Counted from the first letter of the stretch, positions 35,717 to 45,022 are shown. The stretch: 64,000 bases of DNA from Candidatus Culexarchaeum yellowstonense (GCA_024707015.1 JANGFR010000003.1:124001-188000), one strand, 5' to 3'. Notes: generated by a model not told the origin, from the sequence alone. Numbers and translations are program-made.

Positions 35717-36976
35717 TTATTTGGATTGGAGGGCACCCCTTATTGATTCAACGTTCAACTGAATGTGTAATGGATTTCCAGCTATCCTACTTCCACCTTC
35801 AGGATCTTTAAGTCCACTACCAGTTACTAGGCATACCACTTCATCTTTCCTATCAATTATCCCGGATTCTAGGAGTTTTGAGATTGCAGCTATGGAAGCT
35901 ACGGCTGATGGTTCTGCAAATATCCCTTCGAACTTTGCAAGCATCTTCATGGCTTCAAGAATCTCATCATCCGATACATATTCAGCGTAGCCATTGGATT
36001 CCCTTAAAGCTTTTATGGCTAAGGGAGCATCATAACCCCATACGCCAATCAAACCTTCAGCTATGGATTCACCGCAACTCTTCAATGGAGAGATTAATCC
36101 ACTCTTAAAGCAGTGGACTATTGGGGCTCCTGAAACAGGTCCAGTGGCAATCATCTTTGGAAGCTTGTTTATGAAGCCTAACTGGTATAGTTCTTTAAAC
36201 CCCTTCCACATACCATATAGATGAGTACCATTACCAACATTATCTATAACCCAATCTGGAACTCTCCAATCAAGTTGCTCACAAATTTCATATGCTATTG
36301 TCTTATCACCCTCCACCCTAAACCTATTATAACCCGGAGTGGCGTTAAGGACATTTAAACCCTTAATTGCCTCTAAATGGGCTTCAAATATCTCCTCATA
36401 AATCCCATCAACGAGGAGTGTTTTCGCCCCATAAACTAAGCATTGCAATACTTTACCCTTGGAGGCTTTTGAAGGCATAAATACATAGCAATCCAATCCA
36501 GCCCTAGCAGCATAAGCAGCCAGCGAAGAAGCAGCATTACCAGAAGATACACATGACACACCCTTAAACCCAAACTTTAAAGCCATATTAATCGCCATTA
36601 AGCTTTCACGATCCTTAAAAGACCCCGTAGGATTCTGCGCTTCATTCTTCAACAATAAATGCTTTATTTTCAAATGCTCAGCAATTCTACTACCCCTTAC
36701 AAGTGGAGTTCCACCCTCACATAGAGTTATAAGATTAGCATCACCTTCAAAGCCTAGAAGCTCCCTATACCTCAACGCATTAAAAACCCTTTTAGAAAAC
36801 AAATCCCTACCCACAACACTTCCAATTGCAGCATAATCATATGCAACCTCAGTTATACCCTTAAATACAGTTACACCATAAACCCTCTCAACACCACACT
36901 TCGGGCATACAAAGAATTCTGGGTTTAATGGAAATAATTCACCACAATTCACACACCTAAAACCCTCAACAAACAT
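35717..36976 (-). CDS. thrC: threonine synthase
   Basis: A PLP enzyme (fold II, 419 residues) converting O-phosphohomoserine to threonine. It has an N-terminal zinc ribbon (C8, C11, C24, C27), the PLP lysine in NPTGSFKDRESL, the SSGNAASSLAAYAARAG loop, and VTGSGLKDP near the C-terminus. ATG 36976 puts MFVEGFRCVNCG at the start, as in the family; an upstream TTG 37033 adds a hydrophobic stretch with no counterpart. Cysteate synthase, a close relative, is less likely but cannot be excluded. Confidence 0.88.
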   Translation of the reverse strand: MFVEGFRCVNCGELFPLNPEFFVCPKCGVERVYGVTVFKGITEVAYDYAAIGSVVGRDLFSKRVFNALRYRELLGFEGDANLITLCEGGTPLVRGSRIAEHLKIKHLLLKNEAQNPTGSFKDRESLMAINMALKFGFKGVSCVSSGNAASSLAAYAARAGLDCYVFMPSKASKGKVLQCLVYGAKTLLVDGIYEEIFEAHLEAIKGLNVLNATPGYNRFRVEGDKTIAYEICEQLDWRVPDWVIDNVGNGTHLYGMWKGFKELYQLGFINKLPKMIATGPVSGAPIVHCFKSGLISPLKSCGESIAEGLIGVWGYDAPLAIKALRESNGYAEYVSDDEILEAMKMLAKFEGIFAEPSAVASIAAISKLLESGIIDRKDEVVCLVTGSGLKDPEGGSRIAGNPLHIQLNVESIRGALQSK

Positions 36977-37139
36977 GACATACACCAATAAACCCAAGAA
37001 TAATTGCTGAAAACTGCATAAGAACATTTCCAATTCAAGATTTATGGAACTTCATGAGAAACCATACAATTCAATAGGTAAGTGTTCTCTTAAATTTAAA
37101 TAGTAGGGGGTGGAAGTAAATATTAGGGGGTGATAGTCA

Positions 37140-38210
37140 TTGTACTTCTCATTAGAAGTGAAGAAGAGGAGGGAGGACTTCTACAATATGGAGGAGGAGC
37201 TTGAAACTCTTAAGAGGGAAATCCTCGACCCTAAAACGAGGATGATAGTGATTAAGGGGGTTAGGAGGACTGGGAAATCTTCCCTCATGAGGGTAGCATT
37301 AAACGAATTAAAAACCCCACACATATTTATAGATTTAAGGTTGAGCGGCCCCCTAACTCCAGAAGCCATATATGAGTATTTCTCAATGGAGCTTAGCAAA
37401 TTCCTTGAAGATGGATTGTTGAGAAGGATGCTATCTAGGGTGAGGGGGGTGGAAATTTCAGGTTTAAAATTGGAGTTCGCTGAGAAGAGGATGGATGTTT
37501 TGGGGAGGATTCTAGATGAACTTGGAAGGTGGGCTGAAGGTAGACAAGTGGTGATGGCATTGGATGAAGCTCAAGAATTAAGAATTTTAAGGGGGTTTGA
37601 TAAGATACTAGCCCACATCTATGATTACGTTGGTGGGATAAAGATTATGCTAGCTGGATCCGAAATAGGGTTACTGGATAAACTGCTTGGAATCTCAAAT
37701 CCAAAAGCTCCACTATTTGGAAGACCATTCTCAGAGATAAATTTAAAGAAGCTGAATTGGGAGAAGGCTGTGGAATTCTTGAAGATGGGTTTTGAACAAG
37801 TGAATATCAAAGTTTCTGAAGATGAGATTCAAGATGCAGTTTCAAAACTGGATGGAATAATAGGGTGGCTTACATTCTACGGCCACCTAAGAGCTAAGGG
37901 AGATCCATATGCATTGGAGAAGGCTGTGGAAAATGGTTCAAAAATGGTGGCTGAAGAATTCAACCAATTCCTAAGTGGTAGGCAAATAGCTAGGAAGAGG
38001 TATATTGAGGTTGTGAAGACATTAATTAAACCATCAACCTGGAGTGAAGTGAAGAGGAGTTTAAGGGGTTTTGCAAATGTAAATGATAAGCAAGTATCAA
38101 ACTATCTAAAAGAACTCACATATTATGGATTTGTTGAAAAGAAGGATGACTTATACTCCATATCAGATCCACTACTCATTGAAGCCATTAGGAGAGGATA
38201 TATACGCTAA
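37140..38210 (+). CDS. archaeal AAA ATPase (pfam01637 type) with C-terminal winged helix
   Basis: 356 residues. Walker A is GVRRTGKSSL (40-49), Walker B is VVMALDEAQEL, and the C-terminal 80 residues form a winged helix (KTLIKPSTWSEVKRSL...YGFVEKKDDLYSISDP). These archaeal STAND-like ATPases are abundant and of unknown role. TTG 37140 has GGGGGTGAT seven bases upstream. Confidence 0.85.
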   Translation: MYFSLEVKKRREDFYNMEEELETLKREILDPKTRMIVIKGVRRTGKSSLMRVALNELKTPHIFIDLRLSGPLTPEAIYEYFSMELSKFLEDGLLRRMLSRVRGVEISGLKLEFAEKRMDVLGRILDELGRWAEGRQVVMALDEAQELRILRGFDKILAHIYDYVGGIKIMLAGSEIGLLDKLLGISNPKAPLFGRPFSEINLKKLNWEKAVEFLKMGFEQVNIKVSEDEIQDAVSKLDGIIGWLTFYGHLRAKGDPYALEKAVENGSKMVAEEFNQFLSGRQIARKRYIEVVKTLIKPSTWSEVKRSLRGFANVNDKQVSNYLKELTYYGFVEKKDDLYSISDPLLIEAIRRGYIR

Positions 38211-38234
38211 ATTATCAACAATGATGAAAAGCTG

Positions 38235-39020
38235 TTAAACGGATTCTGTAATGACCTCTATTCTACTTAAATCTGCAATCCCCAAACCAGCTTCTTGAGC
38301 CAACTTTATATGTGGGATTTTAAGTGGATCGTAGCCTAGGAATTTTGCTGCAACAGCATCAGCTGCAACTAGATCGTTGGAGAATATCATTAAACCAAGC
38401 TCCCTCGGTCTAGCGTGAAGTTCACCACCAACACCTGCAATTCTACCATCAATCACAGCTAGACTAGGCTTCAAATATAGATTTACATCAACAATGCTCT
38501 CATTAAGCTTCCTATGGAAACGCCCCTTCCTTGCAACTCTACCCTTCTCACCCAAAGTTGCACCAAGCATATTCTTCAAAGACAATGTAACCTTAGTTAT
38601 TGAATGCTCCTTCAAAATTGGAACTGAAACTATGTATGCATCTTTAAGGGTTAATGGAAACTCAAACTCTTTGAGGAATAGGGCTTTTGGATTCCTTACA
38701 ACTTCAAATTCATCATTATTTAAATCCACAAGCTTAACTCCATAAATCTCATGAAGCTTAAAGTAGCCAAGCCTCCTATAAGCATGGAAGGTTTCACACC
38801 AACCAGACCCCTCGGCCACAACAACCTCATACCCTCCACCCAAATACCACTTAACCAAAGCTTCAACAATATCAACTGGAGTAGTTGTGGGTGGAGGTTC
38901 ATCCAATATGAGGTTAGGCTTCAAAACAACCCTACGAAAGTTTGGTTTTGGGAAATACTTCAACCCAACCTCAACCATTGAATGGGGATTCATCCCCCTA
39001 ACAACCACAACCCTAGACAT
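38235..39020 (-). CDS. DUF362 family protein
   Basis: A 261-residue DUF362 protein (VVLKPNLILDEPPPTTTPVDIVEAL, IVSVPILKEHSITKVTLSLKNMLGA, and the C-terminal SNDLVAADAVAAKFLGYDP). Many DUF362 proteins carry a ferredoxin domain; this one lacks the cysteine cluster. Function is unknown. ATG 39020 gives the family start MSRVVVVRG. Confidence 0.85.
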   Translation of the reverse strand: MSRVVVVRGMNPHSMVEVGLKYFPKPNFRRVVLKPNLILDEPPPTTTPVDIVEALVKWYLGGGYEVVVAEGSGWCETFHAYRRLGYFKLHEIYGVKLVDLNNDEFEVVRNPKALFLKEFEFPLTLKDAYIVSVPILKEHSITKVTLSLKNMLGATLGEKGRVARKGRFHRKLNESIVDVNLYLKPSLAVIDGRIAGVGGELHARPRELGLMIFSNDLVAADAVAAKFLGYDPLKIPHIKLAQEAGLGIADLSRIEVITESV

Positions 39021-39138
39021 ACCAAACAATATTATGGGATGCAACGATGTTTAAACTTACCTATGCATTGTACACACGTTTAACTGTGAAGAATAAAGTA
39101 CAACAATTTTATAAACCATGAATTCTCTAAGAGATTTA

Positions 39139-39201
39139 TGGGGATGATGAGGGTAGGTGATCGGGTATTAATGATGCCCGGTCCCTCGTCTCTGAACCCC
39201 A
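39139..39201 (+). ncRNA. candidate C/D box sRNA
   Basis: A GC-rich island in AT-rich intergenic DNA. It has a C box ATGATGA (39144-39150), a C'-like ATGATGC (39171-39177) and a D box CTGA (39192-39195). Terminal arms TGGGG (39139-39143) and CCCCA (39197-39201) can pair, as needed for the kink-turn. A TATA box TTTTATAAA (39107-39115) predicts initiation near 39137. CTTTTTC follows at 39213. The internal D' box is not clear. The guide upstream of D is about 39178-39191. Alternative: the same bases translate as MMRVGDRVLMMPGPSSLNP, like the first residues of a class V aminotransferase, so a gene remnant is possible. Confidence 0.42.
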
Positions 39202-39218
39202 ACCAAATTCAACCTTTT

Positions 39219-39662
39219 TCACTCCACACTTATATTGTATATTTGTGATAGGAGTTTTGCACAAGCTTCAAAATGCTTCTTAGCCATCTCATAAGCTTCA
39301 GGAGCATAATCTTTGAAGTAATCTGCATCTAAACCTTCCTCATAACCGTAACCAGCAAGACCCCTCAACTCAGCCAATTCAGAAATTATGTTGGCAAGTT
39401 CTGGTATCATTGATTCAAACCATCTTGGAATACCCTCAACCCCCAATAATTGTTTGAAAGCTAAACTTACATCATGCTCCTTCGGATATTCTATTCCAAA
39501 GGCTATTAAAACTGCCCTTGAAGCTTGCTCCACAGCCATTTGTGAAGAGTAAACCACGTCATCCCACCTCCCATCCTCCAAAGCCCTCAATGCGCTCTTC
39601 AACCACCTCCAACCCCTCCTCAAAGCTAGTTTTGCAAGATCCACATTTGTTACGCTACCCAA
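39219..39662 (-). CDS. HEPN-domain protein (third HEPN/MNT pair)
   Basis: A 147-residue HEPN protein (ALRRGWRWLKSALRALEDGRWDDVVYSSQMAVEQASRAVLIAFG, then EHDVSLAF and a long C-terminal helix). It overlaps by eight bases the upstream MNT gene, which here comes first, the reverse of the other two pairs. The segment ELRGLAGYGYEEG occupies the place of the catalytic Rx4-6H and lacks the histidine. Confidence 0.82.
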   Translation of the reverse strand: MGSVTNVDLAKLALRRGWRWLKSALRALEDGRWDDVVYSSQMAVEQASRAVLIAFGIEYPKEHDVSLAFKQLLGVEGIPRWFESMIPELANIISELAELRGLAGYGYEEGLDADYFKDYAPEAYEMAKKHFEACAKLLSQIYNISVE

Positions 39663-40428
39663 ATGTTATAACCTCCCCAACTTTGAAATCCCTCTTCAAA
39701 ACCCAATAAAACCTCCCATTTGGTAGTGTAATTCTCATGGAACCCAAATCTTCAAGCCTCCTCCTCAACGATTGTAGAATTCCACTTAGAAATTCATCCC
39801 TATCATATAGGATTATCCCATCTATCAATGCATCCAAGTAAACCCTATTAAACCTCTTAGCCTCCTCAACACTTAATGTGTAATTCTGTATTATTGAGTG
39901 ATATCCAGCTTTCAAAGAATCCAAATACTCTAAACTCTCAGATAATCTAGCTTTAACCCTACCAACCTCCCTAACCCTATCCCAAATAGGCTTACCCTCC
40001 CAACCATCAGCTATTATGAGGATATCTATATCGCTATTGACATCCCAATCCCCCCTAGCCACAGAACCAAAGAGCATAATACTCACAAGCCTATCACCAA
40101 AGAATTCGAAAAGCAATTCACAATACCTCCTTATAACTGGAACGTAATGGTAGTGTGGTATCCTCTCCAAATTCCTAACTTTAAATTCACGGCCACGTAA
40201 AGCTTTATCCAAATCTTCCAGTATCCTACTAACCTCAACCCCCCTGCTAGTCAATACATATAACCCATCAACTAAATCCACAAGTCCCAAACCCATAAGC
40301 TTCCTCAACTTCAATGTAAGCATCCTAGGATTACCCACTATCAACCTGAGATCCTTAAATCTAGCAGCCTTAACCTCCCGCAACCTCATCAAAATCCTAT
40401 AGGAATACTCATCATACATACAAAACAA
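39655..40428 (-). CDS. winged-helix + nucleotidyltransferase (MNT) protein
   Basis: 257 residues: an N-terminal winged helix (about 1-75, MRLREVKAARFKDLRLIVGNPRMLTLKLRKL), a linker, then an MNT domain with MLFGSVARGDWDVNSDIDILI (GSx(n)DxD). It precedes and overlaps the HEPN gene. The added DNA-binding domain suggests that the antitoxin also regulates transcription. Confidence 0.85.
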   Translation of the reverse strand: MFCMYDEYSYRILMRLREVKAARFKDLRLIVGNPRMLTLKLRKLMGLGLVDLVDGLYVLTSRGVEVSRILEDLDKALRGREFKVRNLERIPHYHYVPVIRRYCELLFEFFGDRLVSIMLFGSVARGDWDVNSDIDILIIADGWEGKPIWDRVREVGRVKARLSESLEYLDSLKAGYHSIIQNYTLSVEEAKRFNRVYLDALIDGIILYDRDEFLSGILQSLRRRLEDLGSMRITLPNGRFYWVLKRDFKVGEVITFG

Positions 40429-40586
40429 AGTATAAAAAATTATATTTAAAGTTTACATTTTTACACCATAAAATAGATCCAATGGGTGGTTTATGAAATT
40501 ATACTGACATTTAAACCATAAGGTAAATGAAGAAAATTACACTTAAATTAAATGGAGGAATAATTGATGAAAAAATATTTAAAGTA

Positions 40587-40639
40587 TTTGCAATATAAAT
40601 GCAAATATTTTTAAGTGTTATTTGCATTATAATTGCATA
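40587..40639 (+). promoter_or_regulatory. two matching palindromic elements in the ATPase promoter
   Basis: TTTGCAATATAAATGCAAA (40587-40605) and TTTGCATTATAATTGCATA (40621-40639) share the form TTTGCAnTATAAnTGCA. Their centres are 34 bases apart; the first is embedded in an eight-base-arm inverted repeat (TATTTGCA / TGCAAATA). Each has a TATA-like core, the first placed to act as the TATA box and the second abutting the ATG. This suggests occlusion of the promoter by a repressor dimer pair. Confidence 0.55.
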
Positions 40640-41895
40640 TGGAAAGTCAGAATCCATGGTGGTATGGTGAAGTAGATGGTAAATATGAGGAGTGGAAGAA
40701 ATCTCCAGTGAAATGGGAGCCTCCAATACTGAGAAGGTTTAACTTTAAAAAATACTCATTAAACTTCTTAGTGGGACCAAGACAAGTTGGCAAAACCACA
40801 ACCTTAAAAATATATATACATAAACTCCTTTCAGAAAATGTTAACCCAAAATCGATATTCTATTTCTCATGCGAAGAATTAACTGATTTTAGAGAGCTTG
40901 GAGAAGTAATCGATAATTATGCGAGTTTTAGGGAGGCAAATAAAATTTCATCTTCCATCATAATCTTAGATGAAATAACATTTGTGGAAGACTGGCATAG
41001 AGCTATCAAAGCCAGAATAGATAGGGGGGTTTTCAAGAGTGACATATTAATAATAAGTGGATCTGCAAGCTTGGAGATTTTAAGGCAAAAGGAATACTTC
41101 CCAGGTAGAAGGGGGAGTGGAATAGATATAAACTTCTATCCATTAAGCTTCCCAGAATACCTCAAAGCATTAAAGGGGTTAGAAACAGTTAAAGGGGATA
41201 TTTTGGAAATTGAGAAGGTTATGGAAGCCAACAAAATACACAAACCAGTATTAAAGGAATTCTTCAATAAATATATGTCTACAGGTGGATTCCCATTACC
41301 AATAATAGAATTCTTCTCGAAGGGGAGAATATCATTTGAAACTAGGAAGATCTACATAGACTGGCTGAGAAATGATTTCAGGAAGCTTGGGAGGAATGAA
41401 AGTTACATGAAGGAGGTTTTAGCCTACATAGTGAATTCCCAATGCAACCCAATAAGCTGGTTAAGTATATCAAGGGAAACCTCCATTGCCTCGCCTCACA
41501 CAGCACAAGCCTACGTTGAAGATCTGAAAAACCTATTCGTCACTGAAATCATAAACTTCCTCTCACAAGATTCAAAAATCCTATTTAGGAAGAATAAGAA
41601 GGTTTACATAATAGACCCATTCCTCTACACAACAATCTGCGAATACGTGAAAGTAGAGGCACATAAGCCTTCACTCCTAGAATCCATAGTAGCATCACAT
41701 CTAACGAGAAAATATGAAACATTCTACTGGAGGAATAAAAGTGAAGTTGACTTAATAATTAAATTAAATGGAAAACAAATTGGAATAGAGGTGAAAACGA
41801 GACCAAGAAGTTGGAGGAAGCCAAAACATCTAGATAAAATTCTAATCTTAACAATGGAAGAAATACCATTATTCCTGAGCAGCATAGACTTTTAA
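40639..41895 (+). CDS. AAA ATPase with C-terminal DUF4143
   Basis: 418 residues. An N-terminal AAA_14 domain has Walker A GPRQVGKTTTL and a Walker B-like IIILDEITFVEDW. The C-terminal DUF4143 part ends with FYWRNKSEVDLIIKLNGKQIGIEVKT, a PD-(D/E)XK-like ExK motif. Members are common in archaea; their roles are unsettled. ATG 40639 is chosen over TTG 40633. Expression is probably controlled by the two palindromes upstream. Confidence 0.85.
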   Translation: MESQNPWWYGEVDGKYEEWKKSPVKWEPPILRRFNFKKYSLNFLVGPRQVGKTTTLKIYIHKLLSENVNPKSIFYFSCEELTDFRELGEVIDNYASFREANKISSSIIILDEITFVEDWHRAIKARIDRGVFKSDILIISGSASLEILRQKEYFPGRRGSGIDINFYPLSFPEYLKALKGLETVKGDILEIEKVMEANKIHKPVLKEFFNKYMSTGGFPLPIIEFFSKGRISFETRKIYIDWLRNDFRKLGRNESYMKEVLAYIVNSQCNPISWLSISRETSIASPHTAQAYVEDLKNLFVTEIINFLSQDSKILFRKNKKVYIIDPFLYTTICEYVKVEAHKPSLLESIVASHLTRKYETFYWRNKSEVDLIIKLNGKQIGIEVKTRPRSWRKPKHLDKILILTMEEIPLFLSSIDF

Positions 41896-41947
41896 ACATT
41901 CACATAATTAAATTGGATTTATTGAAGGGAAGATTACACATTACAGT

Positions 41948-42073
41948 TTAATGTTTCTTATGAAGCTTCTGGAACGGGCATTTACCATACCTGTGAAATG
42001 GGCATGCCGAACAAAAGGTATTCCCTGAATTACTCGGACCCTTCTCAATCATTTCCAACGCATAGTTAAACAC
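41948..42073 (-). CDS. 41-residue Cys/His-rich small protein
   Basis: A complete minus-strand frame (GTG 42073-42071 to TAA 41948-41950) encodes a 41-residue basic protein with FCSACPFHRYGKCPF. The CxxC pair, the His and a third Cys could bind zinc or an iron-sulfur cluster. An ATG seven codons in (MIEKG) is an alternative start. A TTTAAAT element lies about 20 bases upstream of the GTG. It fills most of the 234-base gap before arsB-like. I cannot name a family. Confidence 0.5.
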   Translation of the reverse strand: MFNYALEMIEKGPSNSGNTFCSACPFHRYGKCPFQKLHKKH

Positions 42074-42129
42074 TGATGCTTAACATTTAAATTTTGAGAT
42101 GCCTTCAATTGAATTCTATTCCACTTAGG

Positions 42130-43506
42130 CTAGATGGATGTGGAGGGGAGGGTTAATTGCATGTGGAATATGTTTATCTCAATCCAGAGTATTATGGATG
42201 ACACAACAACCTCAAATATGGATACAACAGATCCCACTCTAAGGTAATCTATAAGCTTAATCTTCACCCCCTTCCTACGCATGGTTTCAAGCCACATTAA
42301 TATTGCCAGTGAACCTAGGGGGAAGAAGTGTGGGCCGAGATTGTTCCCAATAATATTTGAGAATATTAGATTTGTGATATGTTTCGAATCCATATTATTT
42401 GAGTTGTTTACAATTATGTGTTCTATGGATATAAGTCCAAGTATTGTCATAGGCCAATTATTCATGAAGCTTGCACCAACCGTGACTATTAAGCTTAAGA
42501 CTATGGATGACAATACTGATGGCAGTTTCAATGCCTCCATGAACAAGTATGCAATGAAATCCACAGCTCCAACATGCCTCAACCCTTGAACGACGAGGAA
42601 TATGCTCAACATGAATAAAATTATATCCCAATTAATATCCCTTGCAATGCTCTTCAACCCCTTCCTCTCCTCAACGAATAAATGCTCTTCCAATGATATT
42701 ATGTAAACCACAAGTAGGAATATGGCTCCAGAACATATAACCAATGAAACGGGGATCCTATGAAGGGAAGCAAAAACATACCCAACATCTATTGCAGCTA
42801 AGGTGGCTATAGCCAGCATTAAAAGGTTTCTTGGAATTATGTGCCCAGTATCCAAAGCCTCCACGAGATTGAGGGGGTATGATTTTGGAACCCTCTTCCT
42901 GAAGAATATGTAGACTATTATGAGGCTTGTCACAATGGTAACCACAGCCACTGGACCCATGAATAATAGGTGATCTATGAAGCTATACTTGAAGAAGTCT
43001 GCACTCACAATGTTTATTGGATTGCTTGTTATGAGGGGCATGGCCGCCGTGTCAGCTATGAGTCCAGCTGAGAATAGGTATGCAAGCCTCCCCCTCTCAT
43101 CTATCTTCAATTGACTTATGATCTCAATAACTATTGGCGTCAATATTAGCACAGCACTATCATTGGCGAATAATATACTGACACATGCAGTGAGTAAGGC
43201 AATGTAGAAGTATAGCTTCAAACCACTACCACCAGCCAACTTAGCCACCTTAACAGCAGCCCACTTAAAGAACCCCATAGCATCCAAAGTTACAGATAAA
43301 GTTACGATTCCAATGAAAGCTAAAGCTGCATCCCAAATATCATAGAATGCATCTATGGCATCACTCAAACTTATAGTTCCAAAGATCAGTGAAGCGGCAG
43401 CACCAATACCGGCAGCCAAACCAAGACTTATACCCTTAGGCCTCTTTATCATCAAATATAACGTCACAACGAATATGGCCAATGAAGTGAAGGCTTTAAA
43501 GCTCAA
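42130..43506 (-). CDS. ArsB/NhaD-superfamily ion transporter
   Basis: 458 residues with about 12 transmembrane segments. FANDSAVLILTPIVIEI and SNPINIVSADFFKYSFIDHL match the first conserved half of ArsB-type pumps; ASFMNNWPMTILGL and NIIGNNLGPHFFPLGSLAILMW match the second. It probably exports arsenite or exchanges another ion. No arsR/arsA/arsC gene is adjacent, so the substrate is open. Confidence 0.85.
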   Translation of the reverse strand: MSFKAFTSLAIFVVTLYLMIKRPKGISLGLAAGIGAAASLIFGTISLSDAIDAFYDIWDAALAFIGIVTLSVTLDAMGFFKWAAVKVAKLAGGSGLKLYFYIALLTACVSILFANDSAVLILTPIVIEIISQLKIDERGRLAYLFSAGLIADTAAMPLITSNPINIVSADFFKYSFIDHLLFMGPVAVVTIVTSLIIVYIFFRKRVPKSYPLNLVEALDTGHIIPRNLLMLAIATLAAIDVGYVFASLHRIPVSLVICSGAIFLLVVYIISLEEHLFVEERKGLKSIARDINWDIILFMLSIFLVVQGLRHVGAVDFIAYLFMEALKLPSVLSSIVLSLIVTVGASFMNNWPMTILGLISIEHIIVNNSNNMDSKHITNLIFSNIIGNNLGPHFFPLGSLAILMWLETMRRKGVKIKLIDYLRVGSVVSIFEVVVSSIILWIEINIFHMQLTLPSTSI

Positions 43507-43661
43507 CCCCCTCCCCCCTCAAAAAGAGGATAAATTATGAATATAAACCTTTAATTAAGCGTAAATTTAGCATGACTACACAATTATGCTCACAATATGT
43601 AAGCTCAAAATGTGCCTCAAATTTAAATGGAACTCTCAAGATAATTGTTTAACGATCAGTT

Positions 43662-44996
43662 ATGAGTAAAATAGTATCAATACCAAGCTATTCAACTGCA
43701 ACCTTAGGGTTAGTTGATGGAGATCTAAATGTGGGGGAAGGCGCAACAATAAAAGCTGAAAATGGATTGGAAAACGTAAAAGTTTCAGGTATTGTGAATT
43801 GTAGGGGGGATTGCCAATTCAAATGCGGCTTAACAGCCGAATCACTGAATGGACGTGATGGCGATATAACCATTGAAGGAGACCTATCAGTAAACAATGT
43901 GAAAATTAGGAAGGGCAGCCTACACGTCACTGGAAACATAACAGCAAAAACACTAGATGTAGATGAAAGGGTTACTGTGGGGAGAGACTTCAACGTTGAA
44001 AAAGCAAATATAGGTGGAAGCATAGAAATCAATGGAAATACCAAAACCATAAATGTAAATGTTGGAGGATCATTCAGAGCAAATGGAAACGTGGAAATGG
44101 AAACAATAAAGGTAGGTGGAACAATAGAAGTTGAAGGGAAGTTGAAGGGGTCAATAATTAAAGTTGGAGGATCATTCAAGGGGAAGGGACCTGTGGAAGT
44201 GAAGAAGATATCTGCTGGAGGAACTGTTAAAATTGAAAGTGAAGTGAACATTGAAGATATAGATGTTGGCGGTAAAGTTGAAATTAATGGTGGTGAAGTT
44301 AAAGGTAAAATAAGTGTTGGGGGAAGCTTCGAATCAAAAAACTCCCTCAAATTCAATAAGATAGATGTTGGTGGCAGTGTAAAACTCTCCAACAAATGTG
44401 AAGGTGGAAGCATAGATGTTGGGGGATCCCTAAAAGTTGATGGAGATTTAAAATTCACAAAAATAGAGGTTGGGGGATCCGTTGAAATAACGGGAAATGC
44501 TGAAGGTGAAGAAATCGATGTTGGGGGAAAGGTAGTTGTGGGAGGAGCATTAAACATATCTGGAAAACTTGCTGTTGGAGGAACTGCTGAAATTAATGGT
44601 TACGTAAAAGTGAAAGATATAGATATTGGAGGATCCATAAAAGCTTTAAGAATTGAAGCTTCAGACTCCATGAAAGTGGGAGGACGAATAGAGACATCAG
44701 AAGGTGCGAAAGCAACACATATAAGGGTTGGAAGAAGGGGGGAAGTTATTGGACCATTAATAGGCGTAAACATCGTAATAGGGGAGAGAGCTAAAGTTGA
44801 AGACATATATGCAGATGATTTAACATTAGAGGAAAACGTGAAGGCTAGAAATATTTATGCAAGGAGGATATACATGGAATCTGGATGCAGAATACTTGGA
44901 GAAGTACAATACACTGAGAGTCTAGAGGGTGAGGAGGGCGTAGTATTCGCTAAAACCCCAGTAAAAGTTGAAAAGCTACCTCAACCACCATTCTAA
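43662..44996 (+). CDS. bactofilin-like polymer-forming beta-helix protein
   Basis: 444 residues consisting almost entirely of short repeats centred on (I/V)xVGGSxxxxG(N/D) and xGxI/KIxVGG, about 17-18 residues per coil, as expected for a right-handed beta helix such as bactofilins. There is no signal peptide or membrane segment, so it may polymerise in the cytoplasm. The C-terminal 60 residues (ARNIYARRIYMESGCRILGEVQYTE) cap the helix. A winged-helix gene follows after 26 bases. Confidence 0.75.
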   Translation: MSKIVSIPSYSTATLGLVDGDLNVGEGATIKAENGLENVKVSGIVNCRGDCQFKCGLTAESLNGRDGDITIEGDLSVNNVKIRKGSLHVTGNITAKTLDVDERVTVGRDFNVEKANIGGSIEINGNTKTINVNVGGSFRANGNVEMETIKVGGTIEVEGKLKGSIIKVGGSFKGKGPVEVKKISAGGTVKIESEVNIEDIDVGGKVEINGGEVKGKISVGGSFESKNSLKFNKIDVGGSVKLSNKCEGGSIDVGGSLKVDGDLKFTKIEVGGSVEITGNAEGEEIDVGGKVVVGGALNISGKLAVGGTAEINGYVKVKDIDIGGSIKALRIEASDSMKVGGRIETSEGAKATHIRVGRRGEVIGPLIGVNIVIGERAKVEDIYADDLTLEENVKARNIYARRIYMESGCRILGEVQYTESLEGEEGVVFAKTPVKVEKLPQPPF

Positions 44997-45022
44997 TGTA
45001 AAAATTAAAAGTTGATGAAGCT

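Noticed and set aside
43688-44557. 289-codon minus-strand frame with Pro/Thr-rich repeats.
   Set aside because: Antisense shadow of the bactofilin-like repeats; no ribosome site and no protein-like composition.
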